A stretch of 64,000 bases of DNA from Halobellus clavatus (lineage in GTDB: Archaea; Halobacteriota; Halobacteria; Halobacteriales; Haloferacaceae): NCBI RefSeq assembly GCF_900107195.1, contig NZ_FNPB01000001.1:1-64000 (forward strand). Reading direction: 5' to 3'. The notes under the pieces were generated by a model. The model saw only the letters and a list, made by a program, of their open reading frames with translations, was not told the DNA's origin and made no database searches. This document shows positions 17,253 through 26,509 of the stretch, piece after piece; the stretch's first letter is position 1; each line of letters starts with the position of its first letter. Both the position numbers and the translations under genes were made by a program.

Positions 17253-17259
17253 TTTAAAC
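17253..17259 (+). promoter_or_regulatory. TATA element of the DMT transporter gene
   Basis: TTTAAAC lies 32 nt before ATG 17288 in an AT-rich spacer, predicting a leader of only a few bases. Confidence 0.5.
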
Positions 17260-17287
17260 AGGTCCGGCTTTTAGAAGAGATATCTTG

Positions 17288-18361
17288 ATGATTCGACGCG
17301 ATACGTCCCGATTTATCCCACCGGACGCGCTCCTGTTCGTCGCACTCGCGACCATCTGGGGGCTCTCGTTCGTGGCCATCGAAGCCGGACTCGAAACCGT
17401 CCCACCGCTGTTTTTCGCTGCGATTCGCTACGCCCTCGCCGGGGTCCTCGTGTTGGGGTACGCCGCAGCGACGACCGACCGCGTCCGCCCACGGGGGCGG
17501 ACCGAGTGGCTGAACGTGGCTGTCGTCGGTGGCTTGCTGGTCGCCGGCTACCACGCGCTGCTGTACATCGGCCAGACGTTCGTCCCCGGACCCGTGGCGG
17601 CCGTCGTGGTCAGCCTCTCGCCGGTCCTGACCGCCGTCTTCGCCGCCACACTCTTAGAGGACGCGCTCGACGCGACGGCTGCCGGCGGCTTCTTGCTCGG
17701 ACTCGTCGGCGTCGCCGTCGTCGCGGATCTCGATCCGGGGAACCTCCTAGGGGCGGACGCCACCGGGATCGCCGTGCTGTTCGGCGCGGCCGCGACCTTC
17801 GCGCTCGGGGCGGTCCTCTCGACGCCGCTCCGGACCACACTCGCCGACGTGTCGATGCAGGCCTGGGCGATGCTGTTCGGCGCGGGGATCCTCATCGGCG
17901 CCTCCCTCGCCCGCGGCGAACCGGTGAGGACTGTCGCCTGGACGCCGACTGCCGCCCTCGCGCTGGCCTATCTGACGCTGTTTTCCGGCGTCATCGGATT
18001 CCTCCTGTACTTCGCGCTCCACGAACGCATCGGGCCCAGCGAGACCAACCTCGTCGGCTACTTCCAGCCCGTCGTTGCCGCGCTCGCGGGATGGGCGCTG
18101 TTCGGACAGGCCGTTACCCCGGAGACGGTCGTCGGTTTCCTCGCCATCCTCGCGGGGTTCGTGATCGTCGAGCGCGAACTCCTCCGGCAGACGATCGGCC
18201 CGGTGCGCTTCCATCCGGACAGTCTGCGGTACCGACTCCGGAAGCGCTTCCCGAGACTGCTCGGTCGGACGTACGGCCGATCGGTCGCGGGTCGGGTCGC
18301 CCCCGACGCCGTGTACGAAGACGATGCGACCAGCGCGGAGTACGGATACGACGCGGACTGA
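17288..18361 (+). CDS. EamA/DMT-superfamily transporter
   Basis: A 357-residue polytopic protein with two EamA repeats and about ten membrane helices. Repeat 1 begins at LLFVALATIWGLSFVAIEAG and includes the helix PGPVAAVVVSLSPVLTAVFA; repeat 2 ends with the helix EETVVGFLAILAGFVIVER-like near residue 285. The last about 60 residues are a charged cytoplasmic tail. Members export metabolites or drugs; the substrate here cannot be read. The start is ATG 17288 rather than the TTG one codon earlier. Confidence 0.86.
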   Translation: MIRRDTSRFIPPDALLFVALATIWGLSFVAIEAGLETVPPLFFAAIRYALAGVLVLGYAAATTDRVRPRGRTEWLNVAVVGGLLVAGYHALLYIGQTFVPGPVAAVVVSLSPVLTAVFAATLLEDALDATAAGGFLLGLVGVAVVADLDPGNLLGADATGIAVLFGAAATFALGAVLSTPLRTTLADVSMQAWAMLFGAGILIGASLARGEPVRTVAWTPTAALALAYLTLFSGVIGFLLYFALHERIGPSETNLVGYFQPVVAALAGWALFGQAVTPETVVGFLAILAGFVIVERELLRQTIGPVRFHPDSLRYRLRKRFPRLLGRTYGRSVAGRVAPDAVYEDDATSAEYGYDAD

Positions 18362-18514
18362 CCGGCGCCGATCGGAACTGACGGGGGCTCCTCGGTCGTC
18401 GCGGGGCCAGACGGTTCCTCTCGGTTGTAGCGGAGACTCGTTGCGCTACTCGATACATCGGACCTGCGCGGATCTCACTGGATCGGATCCCAGTCGAAAC
18501 CGCGGCGGTCGAGT

Positions 18515-20440
18515 CTACTCCTCGATGAAGTCGGGTTCGATCCGCTTTTCCTCGTACTCGGACTCGAGGTGCGTCCGGAAGGTCTCGACGTCGACGTCAC
18601 CGCGCTCGCGCTCCTTGCGGTCACGGACCGAGATGGTTCCCGCTTCCTCCTCGTCGCCACCGACGATGATCATGTACGGCACGCGATCCTCCTGCGCCTC
18701 ACGGATCTTGCGGCCCAGCGTCCACGACCGGTCCTCGACGTCGACGCGGAAGTCGCCGAGTTGGTTCTTCACGCGGTGCGCGTAGCCGAGTTGATCGTCG
18801 CTGATCGGGAGGATCCGGACCTGTTCGGGGGCGAGCCACAGCGGGAACTTCCCGTCGAAGTGCTCGATGAGCACCATAAAGAACCGCTCGTAGGAGCCGT
18901 ACAGCGCGCGGTGGATCATCACCGGGCGGTGGTCCTCGTTGTCCTCGCCGGTGTAGGTGAGCTCGAACCGCTCGGGCATATTGAAATCGAGTTGGACGGT
19001 CGGACCGTCCCACTTTCTACCCAGGGCGTCCTCGAAGGCGAAGTCGATCTTCGGGCCGTAGAACGCGCCGTCGCCGGGTTCGAGGTCGTAGTCGATGTTC
19101 TGGTTTTCGAGCACCGAGCGGAGCTGGGATTCGGCTTGCTCCCAGATTTCGTCGCCGCCGACGGACTTCTCCGGCCGCGTCGCGAGCGCGACGTGAGCGT
19201 CCAGACCGAAGGTGTCGAGCACCTCGTAGATGGCGTCCATCACCTGATTGACTTCCTGTTCGATCTGCTCGGGCCGGCAGAACAGGTGCCCGTCGTCGAT
19301 GGTGAACGACCACACGCGCGAGAGCCCCGAGAGCTCGCCGCGCTGTTCTTTGCGGTAGACCTTGCCGTCCTCGAAGTACCGAACGGGTAACTCCCGGTAG
19401 GACCAGGACTTCTGATCGAAGATCGTCGCGTGTCCCGGACAGTTCATCGGCTTGAGGCCGTACTCCTCGTCGTTGACGTCCAGCAGGAACATGTCGTCGA
19501 CGTAGTTGTCGTAGTGGCCCGACTTCTTCCACAGTTCCGTCCGGAACAGATGCGGCGTCTCGACGGGGTCGTATCCAGCGTCGACGTTGAGGTCGCGCGC
19601 GTACGCGGAGAGTTCGTCGAGGATCTTCTTGCCGTTCGGGTGATACAGCGGCAGCCCGGGCCCCGTGACGTCGGGAATCGAGAACAGGTCGAGTTCCTGC
19701 CCGAGTTTCCGATGATCACGCTCTTTGGCCTCCTCCCGCAGCGAGAGGTACTCTTCGAGGTCGGATTCGGACTCGAACGCGGTCCCATAGACCCGCGTCA
19801 GCGTCTCGTTGTCCTCGTCGCCGCGCCAGTACGCCGAGGAGATGTTGAGCAGTTTCACCGCACCGATATCGCCGGTCGACTCGACGTGGGGGCCCTGACA
19901 GAGGTCCTCGAAGTCGCCCTGGACGTAGAACGAGACGGGATCTTCGCCGGCGGCCTCGTTCTCGAGGATCTCCTGTTTGTACTCGTTGTCGTCGTAGGTT
20001 TCGAGCGCCTGCTCTCGCGGGCGGTGTTCCCGTTTGATCGGCAGGTCGTCTTCGAGGATCTCCTGCATCTCGGCTTCGATCGCGTCGAGGTCGTCGGCGT
20101 CGAGGTCAACGTTCGCGACGTCGTAGTAGAAGCCCTCGTCGGTCGGCGGCCCGATCGCCAGTTTCGCCTCGGGATACAGCCGCTGGAGCGCCTGTGCGAA
20201 GACGTGCGCCGCCGAGTGCCGCAGGACGCGGAGATACTCGTCGCTCTGGTCGGTCACGATGACGACCTCCGCGCCGTCGTGGACGGGGTCGGCCTTGTCG
20301 ACGAGTTCACCGTCGACGACGCCCGCGACCGTGTCGCGTCCCAGTCCGGGCCCGATCTCGTAGGCGACGTCCGCCACGGTCGCGTCCTCCGCGACGGAGA
20401 GTTCCGATCCGTCGGGGAGGCTGACAACGATTTCGCTCAT
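18515..20440 (-). CDS. thrS: Threonyl-tRNA synthetase
   Basis: A 641-residue class II synthetase. It has an N-terminal TGS domain (1-62), then the editing domain with [11 protein letters not shown] (HxxxH) and [12 protein letters not shown] (CxxxH). The catalytic core has [17 protein letters not shown] as motif 2. The C-terminal anticodon-binding domain begins near [19 protein letters not shown] plus this editing domain is the bacterial/eukaryotic type rather than the D-aminoacyl-deacylase-like editing domain of many archaea. It stands alone between unrelated genes. Confidence 0.95.
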   Translation of the reverse strand: MSEIVVSLPDGSELSVAEDATVADVAYEIGPGLGRDTVAGVVDGELVDKADPVHDGAEVVIVTDQSDEYLRVLRHSAAHVFAQALQRLYPEAKLAIGPPTDEGFYYDVANVDLDADDLDAIEAEMQEILEDDLPIKREHRPREQALETYDDNEYKQEILENEAAGEDPVSFYVQGDFEDLCQGPHVESTGDIGAVKLLNISSAYWRGDEDNETLTRVYGTAFESESDLEEYLSLREEAKERDHRKLGQELDLFSIPDVTGPGLPLYHPNGKKILDELSAYARDLNVDAGYDPVETPHLFRTELWKKSGHYDNYVDDMFLLDVNDEEYGLKPMNCPGHATIFDQKSWSYRELPVRYFEDGKVYRKEQRGELSGLSRVWSFTIDDGHLFCRPEQIEQEVNQVMDAIYEVLDTFGLDAHVALATRPEKSVGGDEIWEQAESQLRSVLENQNIDYDLEPGDGAFYGPKIDFAFEDALGRKWDGPTVQLDFNMPERFELTYTGEDNEDHRPVMIHRALYGSYERFFMVLIEHFDGKFPLWLAPEQVRILPISDDQLGYAHRVKNQLGDFRVDVEDRSWTLGRKIREAQEDRVPYMIIVGGDEEEAGTISVRDRKERERGDVDVETFRTHLESEYEEKRIEPDFIEE

Positions 20441-20516
20441 ACGCGTTGGGAGTGCGAGCGCACGAATAAGTGTTTTCGAGTCGTGTGCGCCGCCGTTCAG
20501 TGGCGCCCGTGGACGA

Positions 20517-21035
20517 TCAGCAGATGGCGTAATATGGGTAGAGTTCGCCCTCGTCGGTGACCTCGACGTAGGCGTTGCCGTAGCACGCGTTCGTCTCGAG
20601 TGTGACGCTCTCGGTCGTGTTGCGAGCGGTCGCGATCACGCGGAAGGACTCGATGCCGTCCGGATCGGCGTCGGCGAGCGAGTACACCTCGCGGTCCGCG
20701 CCCGGTTCGAACGTCGCCGTCTCGTCGTAGACGGTTTCGTTCGTGGCCTCGCGGACGACGCGGATCCGGATCTCAACGCTCCGGTTCCATCGGTTTTCGA
20801 CGGAGACGACCTTGTCGGCGTCGGGGATCTCGGCGGCCCGTTCGGTCGACGTCCACTCGTCCGTGTCGGTCTCGCCCGGCGTCGGATCGGGCGTCGGCGT
20901 CGGGGACCCAGAAACGACGGTGGCCGTCGGGGTCGACGTCGCCGATCCGGGAGTCTCCGATTGCGTCCCGCCCAGACAGCCGGCTGTGAGCACCAGAATC
21001 ACGAGGACGATGACGCCGATTCGGACTCGTCGCAT
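20517..21035 (-). CDS. Predicted lipoprotein, haloarchaeal
   Basis: A 172-residue secreted protein. It has a basic N-terminus (MRRVRIG), a hydrophobic helix and a lipobox (LTAGCLGG, Cys near 21). A Thr/Pro/Ser-rich linker follows, then a beta-sandwich-like domain with [22 protein letters not shown] and two late cysteines (NACYGNAY and the C-terminal YYAIC) that may pair. Similar small lipoproteins are common in haloarchaea without assigned function. ATG 21035 gives a compact signal peptide. Confidence 0.78.
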   Translation of the reverse strand: MRRVRIGVIVLVILVLTAGCLGGTQSETPGSATSTPTATVVSGSPTPTPDPTPGETDTDEWTSTERAAEIPDADKVVSVENRWNRSVEIRIRVVREATNETVYDETATFEPGADREVYSLADADPDGIESFRVIATARNTTESVTLETNACYGNAYVEVTDEGELYPYYAIC

Positions 21036-21093
21036 CACGGACCGATAGACAGCAGTGGGCGATAAGGGCCTTGTGGAGACCAAAAGAAGCGCG

Positions 21094-21912
21094 TTAGGAG
21101 CCCGATTCGTCGGTCCCCTCGGGTGCCGCGGCGGACTCGGCTTTCACCTCGTCGGCGTACGCGTCGGCGAGTCGCGTCGGCTCCGGGAGTTTGTAGCCGT
21201 CACAGAGCCGTTCCACCAGATCGGTCGCGGTTCCAACGCCCACGCGGTGGCCGGGGCTGACGAAGACGGGGTTGATGATGGGCCGGGAATCGTACTGGCG
21301 CGACTGGAGCGCGTGACCGAGGACGGTTCCCGGATCTGCGTTCTCGACCTCGCTGTCGGCACGGATCGGGGTCCGCCAGCCCGCGGGTCGTTCCGCGAGG
21401 TCGTCCTCTGGCGTTCCACACAGGAGCCCCTTGGCGACGCCGACGCTCGGCACGTCGAGCGTCGCGCCGATGTGCGTCGCCAGGCCGGCCTGTCGGTAGT
21501 GGATGCGACCGCTCCCGTCGAAGACGACGAGGTCCGGTTCACAGGACAGGTCCGCAACGGCCGCGAGGATCGGGCCGCCCTCGCGAAACGCCAGCAGGCC
21601 GGGGATGTAGGGAATCTCGAGGGCGGTGACGGCGTGGGCGCGCTCGACGACCGCGTCGCCGCGGCGGACGACGACGACGCTCACCGCTCGGTCGTCGAGG
21701 AACGCCTGGTCGACGCCGGCGACGAGTGGGGGCTCGCGCGTGCGACGACCCGTGTCGTCGAGCGTCCGCTCGGAACGGGTCGAGACCGCTTCGGGATCGA
21801 ACGCGAACGCGTCGTCCCATATCGCGGCCGCAGCGACCTCGTGCTGGAGCGACTCCATCTCCTCGCGCGTGGCCGACGCATCGGGGACGAACTCGGGACG
21901 AGCGGGGTCCAT
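21094..21912 (-). CDS. nfi: Endonuclease V
   Basis: A 272-residue deoxyinosine 3' endonuclease for repair of deaminated adenine. Metal-binding acidic residues are in VAGVDQAFL, ALEIPYIPGLLAFREGGP and DLVVFDGSGRIH; VGVAKGLLCG and SPGHRVGV (the conserved His) follow. The usual DGHGxxHPR is here DGSGRIHYR, a local variation. About 35 extra residues extend the C-terminus. It is 9 nt from the rhomboid gene on the same strand. Confidence 0.92.
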   Translation of the reverse strand: MDPARPEFVPDASATREEMESLQHEVAAAAIWDDAFAFDPEAVSTRSERTLDDTGRRTREPPLVAGVDQAFLDDRAVSVVVVRRGDAVVERAHAVTALEIPYIPGLLAFREGGPILAAVADLSCEPDLVVFDGSGRIHYRQAGLATHIGATLDVPSVGVAKGLLCGTPEDDLAERPAGWRTPIRADSEVENADPGTVLGHALQSRQYDSRPIINPVFVSPGHRVGVGTATDLVERLCDGYKLPEPTRLADAYADEVKAESAAAPEGTDESGS

Positions 21913-21921
21913 CGGATCGGT

Positions 21922-22869
21922 TCAGCGGCGGCCGGGACCGCCGGGGCCACCGGGACCGCCGGGACCGCCCATCCCGCCGCCGCCACGACCGAACTGCAGC
22001 GAGTTGGGGACGCCGACGCGCCCTTTCACGCGAGCGCCGTAGGCGAGTCCGATCACCAGGCCGGCGAGGTGCGCGAGGTGCGCGACGTTGCCGCCCATAA
22101 GGCCGCCGCCGGCGGCACCGAATCCGGCCACGATGCTGAAGGCCGCGAAGCCGAAGGTGAGCAGCCACAGCGGCATCGGGATGATGAAGTAGAGGTAGAC
22201 CTTCAGGCTGGGGTTCAGCACGGTGAGTACGCCGAGAATGCCCATAATCGCCCCGGACGCGCCGACGACGCCCGCGCCGAACGGCCCGACGGTGAAGAGC
22301 GTCGACAGGACCTGAGCGAGTCCCGCGATGATCCCGGCGCCGAAGAAGAGCGCCGTGAATCGTTTCGTGTCGAGGTACTGCTCCACTACGGGACCGAAGA
22401 AGTACAGCGCGATGCTGTTGAACGCGATGTGAGTGAAGCCGCCGTGCGCGAAGATAGACGTGATCCACGTCCAGACGAACTCGATCTGTCCGGGCGAGAG
22501 GACGAACACGCTCCGCCAGAGGAGGCTTCGCGGTCCCGCGCCCAGGAGGAAGGGGAAGATGAAGTACTGGAGCGCGAAGGTGATCCACATCGCGCCGAGG
22601 AAGACGTAGCTCATATTCCCGCGGAAGTAGCCGAGCGGGCCGCCGGTCCCGAAGAGGCGGTCCGTCAGACTCTGTGCGGACTGTCGGCCGGGGTTTTGCA
22701 CGGAGTCGTCGAACCCGCTGTCGAAGACGCCGGAGGGATCGTTCCACTCGTTGAGCCCCGGACAGTCGTGATTTTCCGGGAGCCGATGTTCAGCACAGAA
22801 GGTATCTCCGCACCGTCGGCACTGGTACGGCATATTTTCGTGCTTCCCGCACTCATCGCAGGTAGCCAT
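21922..22869 (-). CDS. Rhomboid intramembrane serine protease with N-terminal zinc finger
   Basis: A 315-residue protein. An AN1-like zinc finger comes first (CDECGKHENMPYQCRRCGDTFCAEHRL in pattern, residues 4-40). The rhomboid domain follows with six helices, catalytic Ser in GASGAIMG and catalytic His in AHLAHLAGLVIG, plus HGGFTHIAFN. The C-terminus is a Gly/Pro-rich repeat of GGP. It probably cleaves membrane proteins; in Haloferax a rhomboid affects surface-protein glycosylation. ATG 22869 sits right before the zinc finger. Confidence 0.92.
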   Translation of the reverse strand: MATCDECGKHENMPYQCRRCGDTFCAEHRLPENHDCPGLNEWNDPSGVFDSGFDDSVQNPGRQSAQSLTDRLFGTGGPLGYFRGNMSYVFLGAMWITFALQYFIFPFLLGAGPRSLLWRSVFVLSPGQIEFVWTWITSIFAHGGFTHIAFNSIALYFFGPVVEQYLDTKRFTALFFGAGIIAGLAQVLSTLFTVGPFGAGVVGASGAIMGILGVLTVLNPSLKVYLYFIIPMPLWLLTFGFAAFSIVAGFGAAGGGLMGGNVAHLAHLAGLVIGLAYGARVKGRVGVPNSLQFGRGGGGMGGPGGPGGPGGPGRR

Positions 22870-23054
22870 CACTCTCCGTAGTCGCGGCGTGAGTAAAAGC
22901 GGTTCCCCTCGTGTCTCCAGTCTGTCGGAAGCGAGACACCGTTCGACGCGAACGGGCCCGCCGCGCAGTCCAGTTCCGGTCGGGACAGCGAGTGAGCCAC
23001 CGGCCGAAGCCGTTCGCGATAACGACTTTATCCGGTGCGCACCGACGGCGGATC

Positions 23055-23555
23055 GTGACGGGACTCGAATCACACGACGTGCCCGCAGCGGTCGATCCCG
23101 CGAACTGGGAACTCCGGGTAACCGGAGCGGTCGCCGATCCGCTCCGGATCGACCGATCGTGGTTGAGCACGTTCCCCGCGGAGACGTTCACACAGGACTT
23201 CGAGTGCGTCGAGGGGTGGACGGCGGCCGGATTGACCTGGCGAGGGTTCCGCGTCGGACACCTCCTCGAGCGGGCGAAGCCGACGGTCCAGAGCGGTCAC
23301 GCGCTCGTCCGCGCGATGGACGGCGAGTACGCGTGCGCCTTCCCCATCGAACGCCTCGCGTCGGCCGTCCTCGCGACCGAACTGGACGGGGAGCCGCTCG
23401 GCGTCGACCACGGCGGACCGGCCCGGTTGATTCCGACCGAATCCGAGTCGGACTGCTGGGAGAGTGTCAAGTGGGTGGCCGAGATCGAGATCTTGGAGTC
23501 AGAGCCGACCGATGCAGACACCGCTGAGGCGCTCGCGCTGTCGCGGATCGAATGA
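23055..23555 (+). CDS. Molybdopterin-dependent oxidoreductase-domain protein
   Basis: A 166-residue sulfite-oxidase-fold domain (SUOX-Mo). It has QDFECVEGWTA with the cysteine that binds molybdenum in this family, RGFRVGHLLE and VDHGGPARLIPTESESDCWESVKWV. GTG 23055 is preferred since a TATA-like ACTTTATCC lies about 28 nt upstream and the upstream in-frame sequence looks non-coding. It has no partner subunit or signal peptide, so it is probably a soluble stand-alone enzyme of unknown substrate. Confidence 0.84.
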   Translation: MTGLESHDVPAAVDPANWELRVTGAVADPLRIDRSWLSTFPAETFTQDFECVEGWTAAGLTWRGFRVGHLLERAKPTVQSGHALVRAMDGEYACAFPIERLASAVLATELDGEPLGVDHGGPARLIPTESESDCWESVKWVAEIEILESEPTDADTAEALALSRIE

Positions 23556-23577
23556 ACCGAGCGGCGCAACGGGCAGT

Positions 23578-23655
23578 GTTTCGCAACTCGCTTCGGACGT
23601 CCGGGAGCGGCGCAGCGGACGGCGTTTCGTGACTGTCCTTCGACGTCCGGGAGCG
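23578..23655. repeat. Two imperfect 32-nt direct repeats
   Basis: GTTTCG...ACT...CTTCGGACGTCCGGGAGCG at 23578-23609 recurs at 23624-23655 with a few changes, period 46 nt. The inner ACGTCCGGGAGCG is identical. Its role is unknown. Confidence 0.5.
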
Positions 23656-23681
23656 AACGCCCCACTGGAAGAGCGGCGTAG

Positions 23682-23813
23682 CTACGACGAGCGTTCCGTG
23701 CGGTGATCCGGGTCGTCGCCGGTCGGGGCCTCGTCAGCGTCACCCATCCCCGGGTGGTTGCCGGGGACGACAGTCGGATGCGCAACGGCGAGGCGCGGCG
23801 TATTGGCTGACAT
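23682..23813 (-). CDS. Possible 43-residue small protein
   Basis: An ATG-initiated frame encodes MSANTPRLAVAHPTVVPGNH and continues with an acidic, haloarchaea-like tail (MGDADEAPTGDDPDHRTERSS). Its codon third positions are GC-rich, as in real genes here. I see no domain. It could be a real small protein or chance; confidence is limited by its length. Confidence 0.33.
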   Translation of the reverse strand: MSANTPRLAVAHPTVVPGNHPGMGDADEAPTGDDPDHRTERSS

Positions 23814-23947
23814 CACAACTGACGATTCGTGCCCTGGGCGCAAAAGATTACCCATACGCATAACGAATGCCGTGAGCCGAGGCGTATTCACCGAGGTTAT
23901 ATGCCGGACTATCCGGTCGAGAGAAACGCGAGAGAACGAGAGCGGCG

Positions 23948-24481
23948 TTACGCGAAGTGCTCGTCGTAGAGGTCCATCGCGTGTTCGATGGCGTCTTTCG
24001 CGGCGTCGGCGTCCTCCCAGCCGAGCGTCTCCGTCTCCTTGCCCGCTTCGAGGTTCTTGTACGTCTCGAAGAACTCTGCAATCTCGGCTTTCTGCTGGTC
24101 GGTGAGGTCGTCGACGTCCTCGACGTGGTCGTAGCGGGGATCCTCGTCGGGGACCGCGATGACCTTGTCGTCTTTCTCGCCGTCGTCGTCCATCCGCATC
24201 AGCGCGACTGGGCGGGCCTCGATGACGCAGCCCGGGAACGTCTGGTCCTCGACGAGGACGAGGATGTCGAAGGGGTCCTCGTCGTCGTAGTACGTCTGCG
24301 GCAGGAAGCCGTAGTCCGAGGGGTAGTGGACGTTCGAGTGGAGGACGCGGTCGAGGACGACGCCCGGAACGTCCTTGTCGTATTCGTATTTGTTCCGTTC
24401 GCCTTTTAGGCACTCGACGACCGCGTACACGACGTCCGGCGCGTCCGGACCCGTCTCGAGGTCTTCCCAGAGGTTGGTCAT
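23948..24481 (-). CDS. ppa: Inorganic pyrophosphatase
   Basis: A 177-residue family I soluble pyrophosphatase, which hydrolyses pyrophosphate to drive biosynthesis. The active-site segments are ERNKYEYDKD, HSNVHYPSDYGFLPQTYYDD and DEDPFDILVL. Acidic residues are spread over the surface in halophile fashion. ATG 24481 begins MTNLWEDLETGPDAPD, the usual haloarchaeal start. Confidence 0.95.
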   Translation of the reverse strand: MTNLWEDLETGPDAPDVVYAVVECLKGERNKYEYDKDVPGVVLDRVLHSNVHYPSDYGFLPQTYYDDEDPFDILVLVEDQTFPGCVIEARPVALMRMDDDGEKDDKVIAVPDEDPRYDHVEDVDDLTDQQKAEIAEFFETYKNLEAGKETETLGWEDADAAKDAIEHAMDLYDEHFA

Positions 24482-24600
24482 ATTGGCTCTGTCTCCGAAC
24501 GTGCAAAAAGTCCTTTCGCATCGCGGCGGTGGCCGCATATCGGCACTGCTGCCACGGGGTGATGTGTTGATGAACCCCTCGCCTCGAGCGGTAGTATTCT

Positions 24601-24620
24601 AAGATTCTTCGGCGAATCTT
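24601..24620. repeat. Inverted repeat upstream of the PadR regulator
   Basis: AAGATTC-TTCGGC-GAATCTT is a perfect 7-bp inverted repeat with a 6-nt loop, followed by TC. It lies between the pyrophosphatase promoter and the PadR promoter and could be a terminator-like hairpin or a protein site. Confidence 0.45.
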
Positions 24621-24738
24621 TCAAGCAACCAACCATCGTATCCCGCTCGCCGTCAAGCGGTGTCGAATCGTTGTATAACGGCTACTGAGGGCCCCTAGAC
24701 CGGATAATTCGCGATGTTCTCATATCAGGTAATAAGGG

Positions 24739-24746
24739 TTAAATAT
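24739..24746 (+). promoter_or_regulatory. TATA element of the PadR gene
   Basis: TTAAATAT is centred about 26 nt before ATG 24768, so the transcript is probably leaderless. Confidence 0.6.
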
Positions 24747-24767
24747 CCCGCCTACCTCTCACGAGGT

Positions 24768-25127
24768 ATGTCAGAGGCACAAACAGTTACTGACACCGGC
24801 AGCGTGGTGCGCGACCTCACCGCATTTCAGCAGAACATCCTCGTCATTCTGGCTGAGGAACCGATGTACGGCCTCGCGATCAAGCGGCAACTCGAGACGT
24901 ATTACGGAACCGAAGTGAATCACGGGCGACTCTATCCCAACCTCGACGACCTCGTCGAGATGGGTCTCGTCGAGAAGAGCGAACTCGACAAGCGGACGAA
25001 CCAGTACGAACTCACGTCCGAGGGTCACGACGCACTGCTCGATCAGTTCGAGTGGATGGTCAAGAAGTTCGTCACCGGCGAAGAACGGGCCGCCGAACTC
25101 ACCGACCTCATCAGCGCGCACCAGTAA
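24768..25127 (+). CDS. PadR-family transcriptional regulator
   Basis: A 119-residue PadR winged-helix protein. FQQNILVILAEEPMYGLAIK, YYGTEVNHGRLYPNLDDLVE and GLVEKSELDKRTNQYELTSEG are the helix-turn-helix and wing segments typical of the haloarchaeal PadR group. There is no large ligand-binding domain. ATG 24768 fits a leaderless start from the TATA element. No obvious target neighbours on its strand; autoregulation is possible. Confidence 0.9.
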   Translation: MSEAQTVTDTGSVVRDLTAFQQNILVILAEEPMYGLAIKRQLETYYGTEVNHGRLYPNLDDLVEMGLVEKSELDKRTNQYELTSEGHDALLDQFEWMVKKFVTGEERAAELTDLISAHQ

Positions 25128-25140
25128 CGACGACTGGACT

Positions 25141-25800
25141 TCAGGTTCCGGGCACTTCGTCGTCGAGACCACCGACGACTAGGTCGACGCTCTCGGCGAC
25201 GATAGATTCCTGTTCGCGTGACGGCCAGGCGTTCCGTGGGTAATACTCCGTGAGGAACTCCTCTTGCTCCGCCAGCGTTGCGTCGGTGACCGGTTTCAGG
25301 TAGTGGTTGCCCATGAAGTCTGCAAACGCGCGGACGTTCGCCGCGTGCGCCTGCCCGTACGCGTCAGCGACGGCGTCGACGATCGCTCGGTTCTGTTCCT
25401 CGACAGCCTCCCACTCGGCCCCGTGATCGGGCCCCGACAGCGACACCTCCACCGCGCGGTCGGTGTCCTCGATCGCCTCGAACTGGACGACGCCGTCTTC
25501 GACCCACTCATCGGGGTAGAGGACGAGCGTATCGTCTTCCTCGCGCACCCGCGCGGTGAAGTCGTGTTCGGCCACGACGTCCGCACGGCGCTCCCGATAC
25601 GCCTCGGCGGCGTCTGTCACCGCGGCTTCCTCGGCGAGTCGCGTCAGCCGTTCGGCCTCCTCGATCGCGTCGCTGGGGATCTCGGGGTCAGCAGCCGCCT
25701 CGTCGACGGCGCGGTCGGGCTGTCGCCCCGCCGACGACTCCGCTGATCGCGCGCCGCTGTCGGTGCCTCGTTCCATCGACCGGTCGCTATCGTCAGCCAT
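25141..25800 (-). CDS. RnhA-operon conserved protein (DUF7108-like)
   Basis: A 219-residue acidic protein of the haloarchaeal family named for its place beside rnhA. The first about 45 residues are disordered. A helical domain (IEEAERLTRLAEEAAVTDAA) and a beta segment (DDTLVLYPDEWVEDGVVQFE) follow, then ANVRAFADFMGNHYLKPVTD. Function is unknown; conserved linkage suggests a role near RNA-DNA hybrid processing. It overlaps rnhA by 8 nt. Confidence 0.83.
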   Translation of the reverse strand: MADDSDRSMERGTDSGARSAESSAGRQPDRAVDEAAADPEIPSDAIEEAERLTRLAEEAAVTDAAEAYRERRADVVAEHDFTARVREEDDTLVLYPDEWVEDGVVQFEAIEDTDRAVEVSLSGPDHGAEWEAVEEQNRAIVDAVADAYGQAHAANVRAFADFMGNHYLKPVTDATLAEQEEFLTEYYPRNAWPSREQESIVAESVDLVVGGLDDEVPGT

Positions 25801-26389
25801 CGTCGAGCGCCTCGTTCGCTAGTGAATCGGCGCGGTCGTTTACCGCTCTCGGTACGTGCTCGATCGACCACCGGTCGAACTCCGCAAGTAGTTCGCGCAC
25901 GCGGACGCGCCGCTTCTGCAGTTCCGGATTGTTGGTGTCGTACTCGCCGGTGACCTGCCGGACGATCAACTGCGCGTCCCCGCGCACGTCGACCTCGTCG
26001 AAGCCGTGGTCGCGCGCCGCCTCCAGCGCGCGCTCGAGGGCCTCGTACTCGGCGCGGTTGTTCGTGGTCTCACCGATGCGCTGGCCCCCCTCGGCGACGA
26101 TGCCGTCGCCCGTGACGATGACCCAGCCGATCGCTGCGGGGCCCGGGTTCCCCCGGCTCGCCCCGTCGAAATAGACGTGCGCGCGACCGCCCTGTTCGCC
26201 GCGGAGCAGCGCCAGCAAGTCTGTCGGGCGGGATCCCTGGACGACGACCGTCTCGTCGTACGCGACGGCGTTCGCGTCGCCGCGCTCGGCGCGCCACCGC
26301 TCGTGGTCGGTGTTGCCCGGTTCGATCGCGACGCCCGCGGCCTCCAGACGCTCGCGAGCGGTCTCCGGGTCCAGCTCTACGCTTGGCAT
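25793..26389 (-). CDS. rnhA: Ribonuclease HI
   Basis: A 198-residue RNase HI that degrades RNA in RNA-DNA hybrids. The DEDD catalytic residues are seen in VYFDGASRGNPGPAAIGWV, NNRAEYEALERAL, VRGDAQLIVRQV and NDRADSLANEAL. About 65 N-terminal residues (from MPSVELDPETARERLEAAG) form the extra domain usual in haloarchaeal RnhA. It is co-transcribed with the DUF7108-like gene and divergent from tfb. Confidence 0.94.
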   Translation of the reverse strand: MPSVELDPETARERLEAAGVAIEPGNTDHERWRAERGDANAVAYDETVVVQGSRPTDLLALLRGEQGGRAHVYFDGASRGNPGPAAIGWVIVTGDGIVAEGGQRIGETTNNRAEYEALERALEAARDHGFDEVDVRGDAQLIVRQVTGEYDTNNPELQKRRVRVRELLAEFDRWSIEHVPRAVNDRADSLANEALDDG

Positions 26390-26474
26390 ACCAGAGGGAG
26401 TTGGAGCGGCGGAAAGAAGGGTTCGGTCCGTCGATCGATCGCCGATAGCGGTACGGAGCCAGATCGGCAGAGGG

Positions 26475-26480
26475 TTTAAC
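26475..26480 (+). promoter_or_regulatory. TATA element of the zinc-ribbon-less tfb
   Basis: GGTTTAACC is centred about 32 nt before ATG 26510. A second AT-rich block (AATATAAAAATG) sits immediately before the start and gives an open, leader-poor region. Confidence 0.5.
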
Positions 26481-26509
26481 CGTATCGAGATAACGAATAT
26501 AAAAATGCG

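Larger units (their letters stand above)
23556..23947. other. Intergenic region with repeats and a possible small gene
   Basis: Between the molybdopterin protein and pyrophosphatase, this stretch holds an imperfect direct repeat near its left end (23578-23655) and a possible 43-residue minus-strand gene (23682-23813). The remainder shows nothing I can name. Confidence 0.5.
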
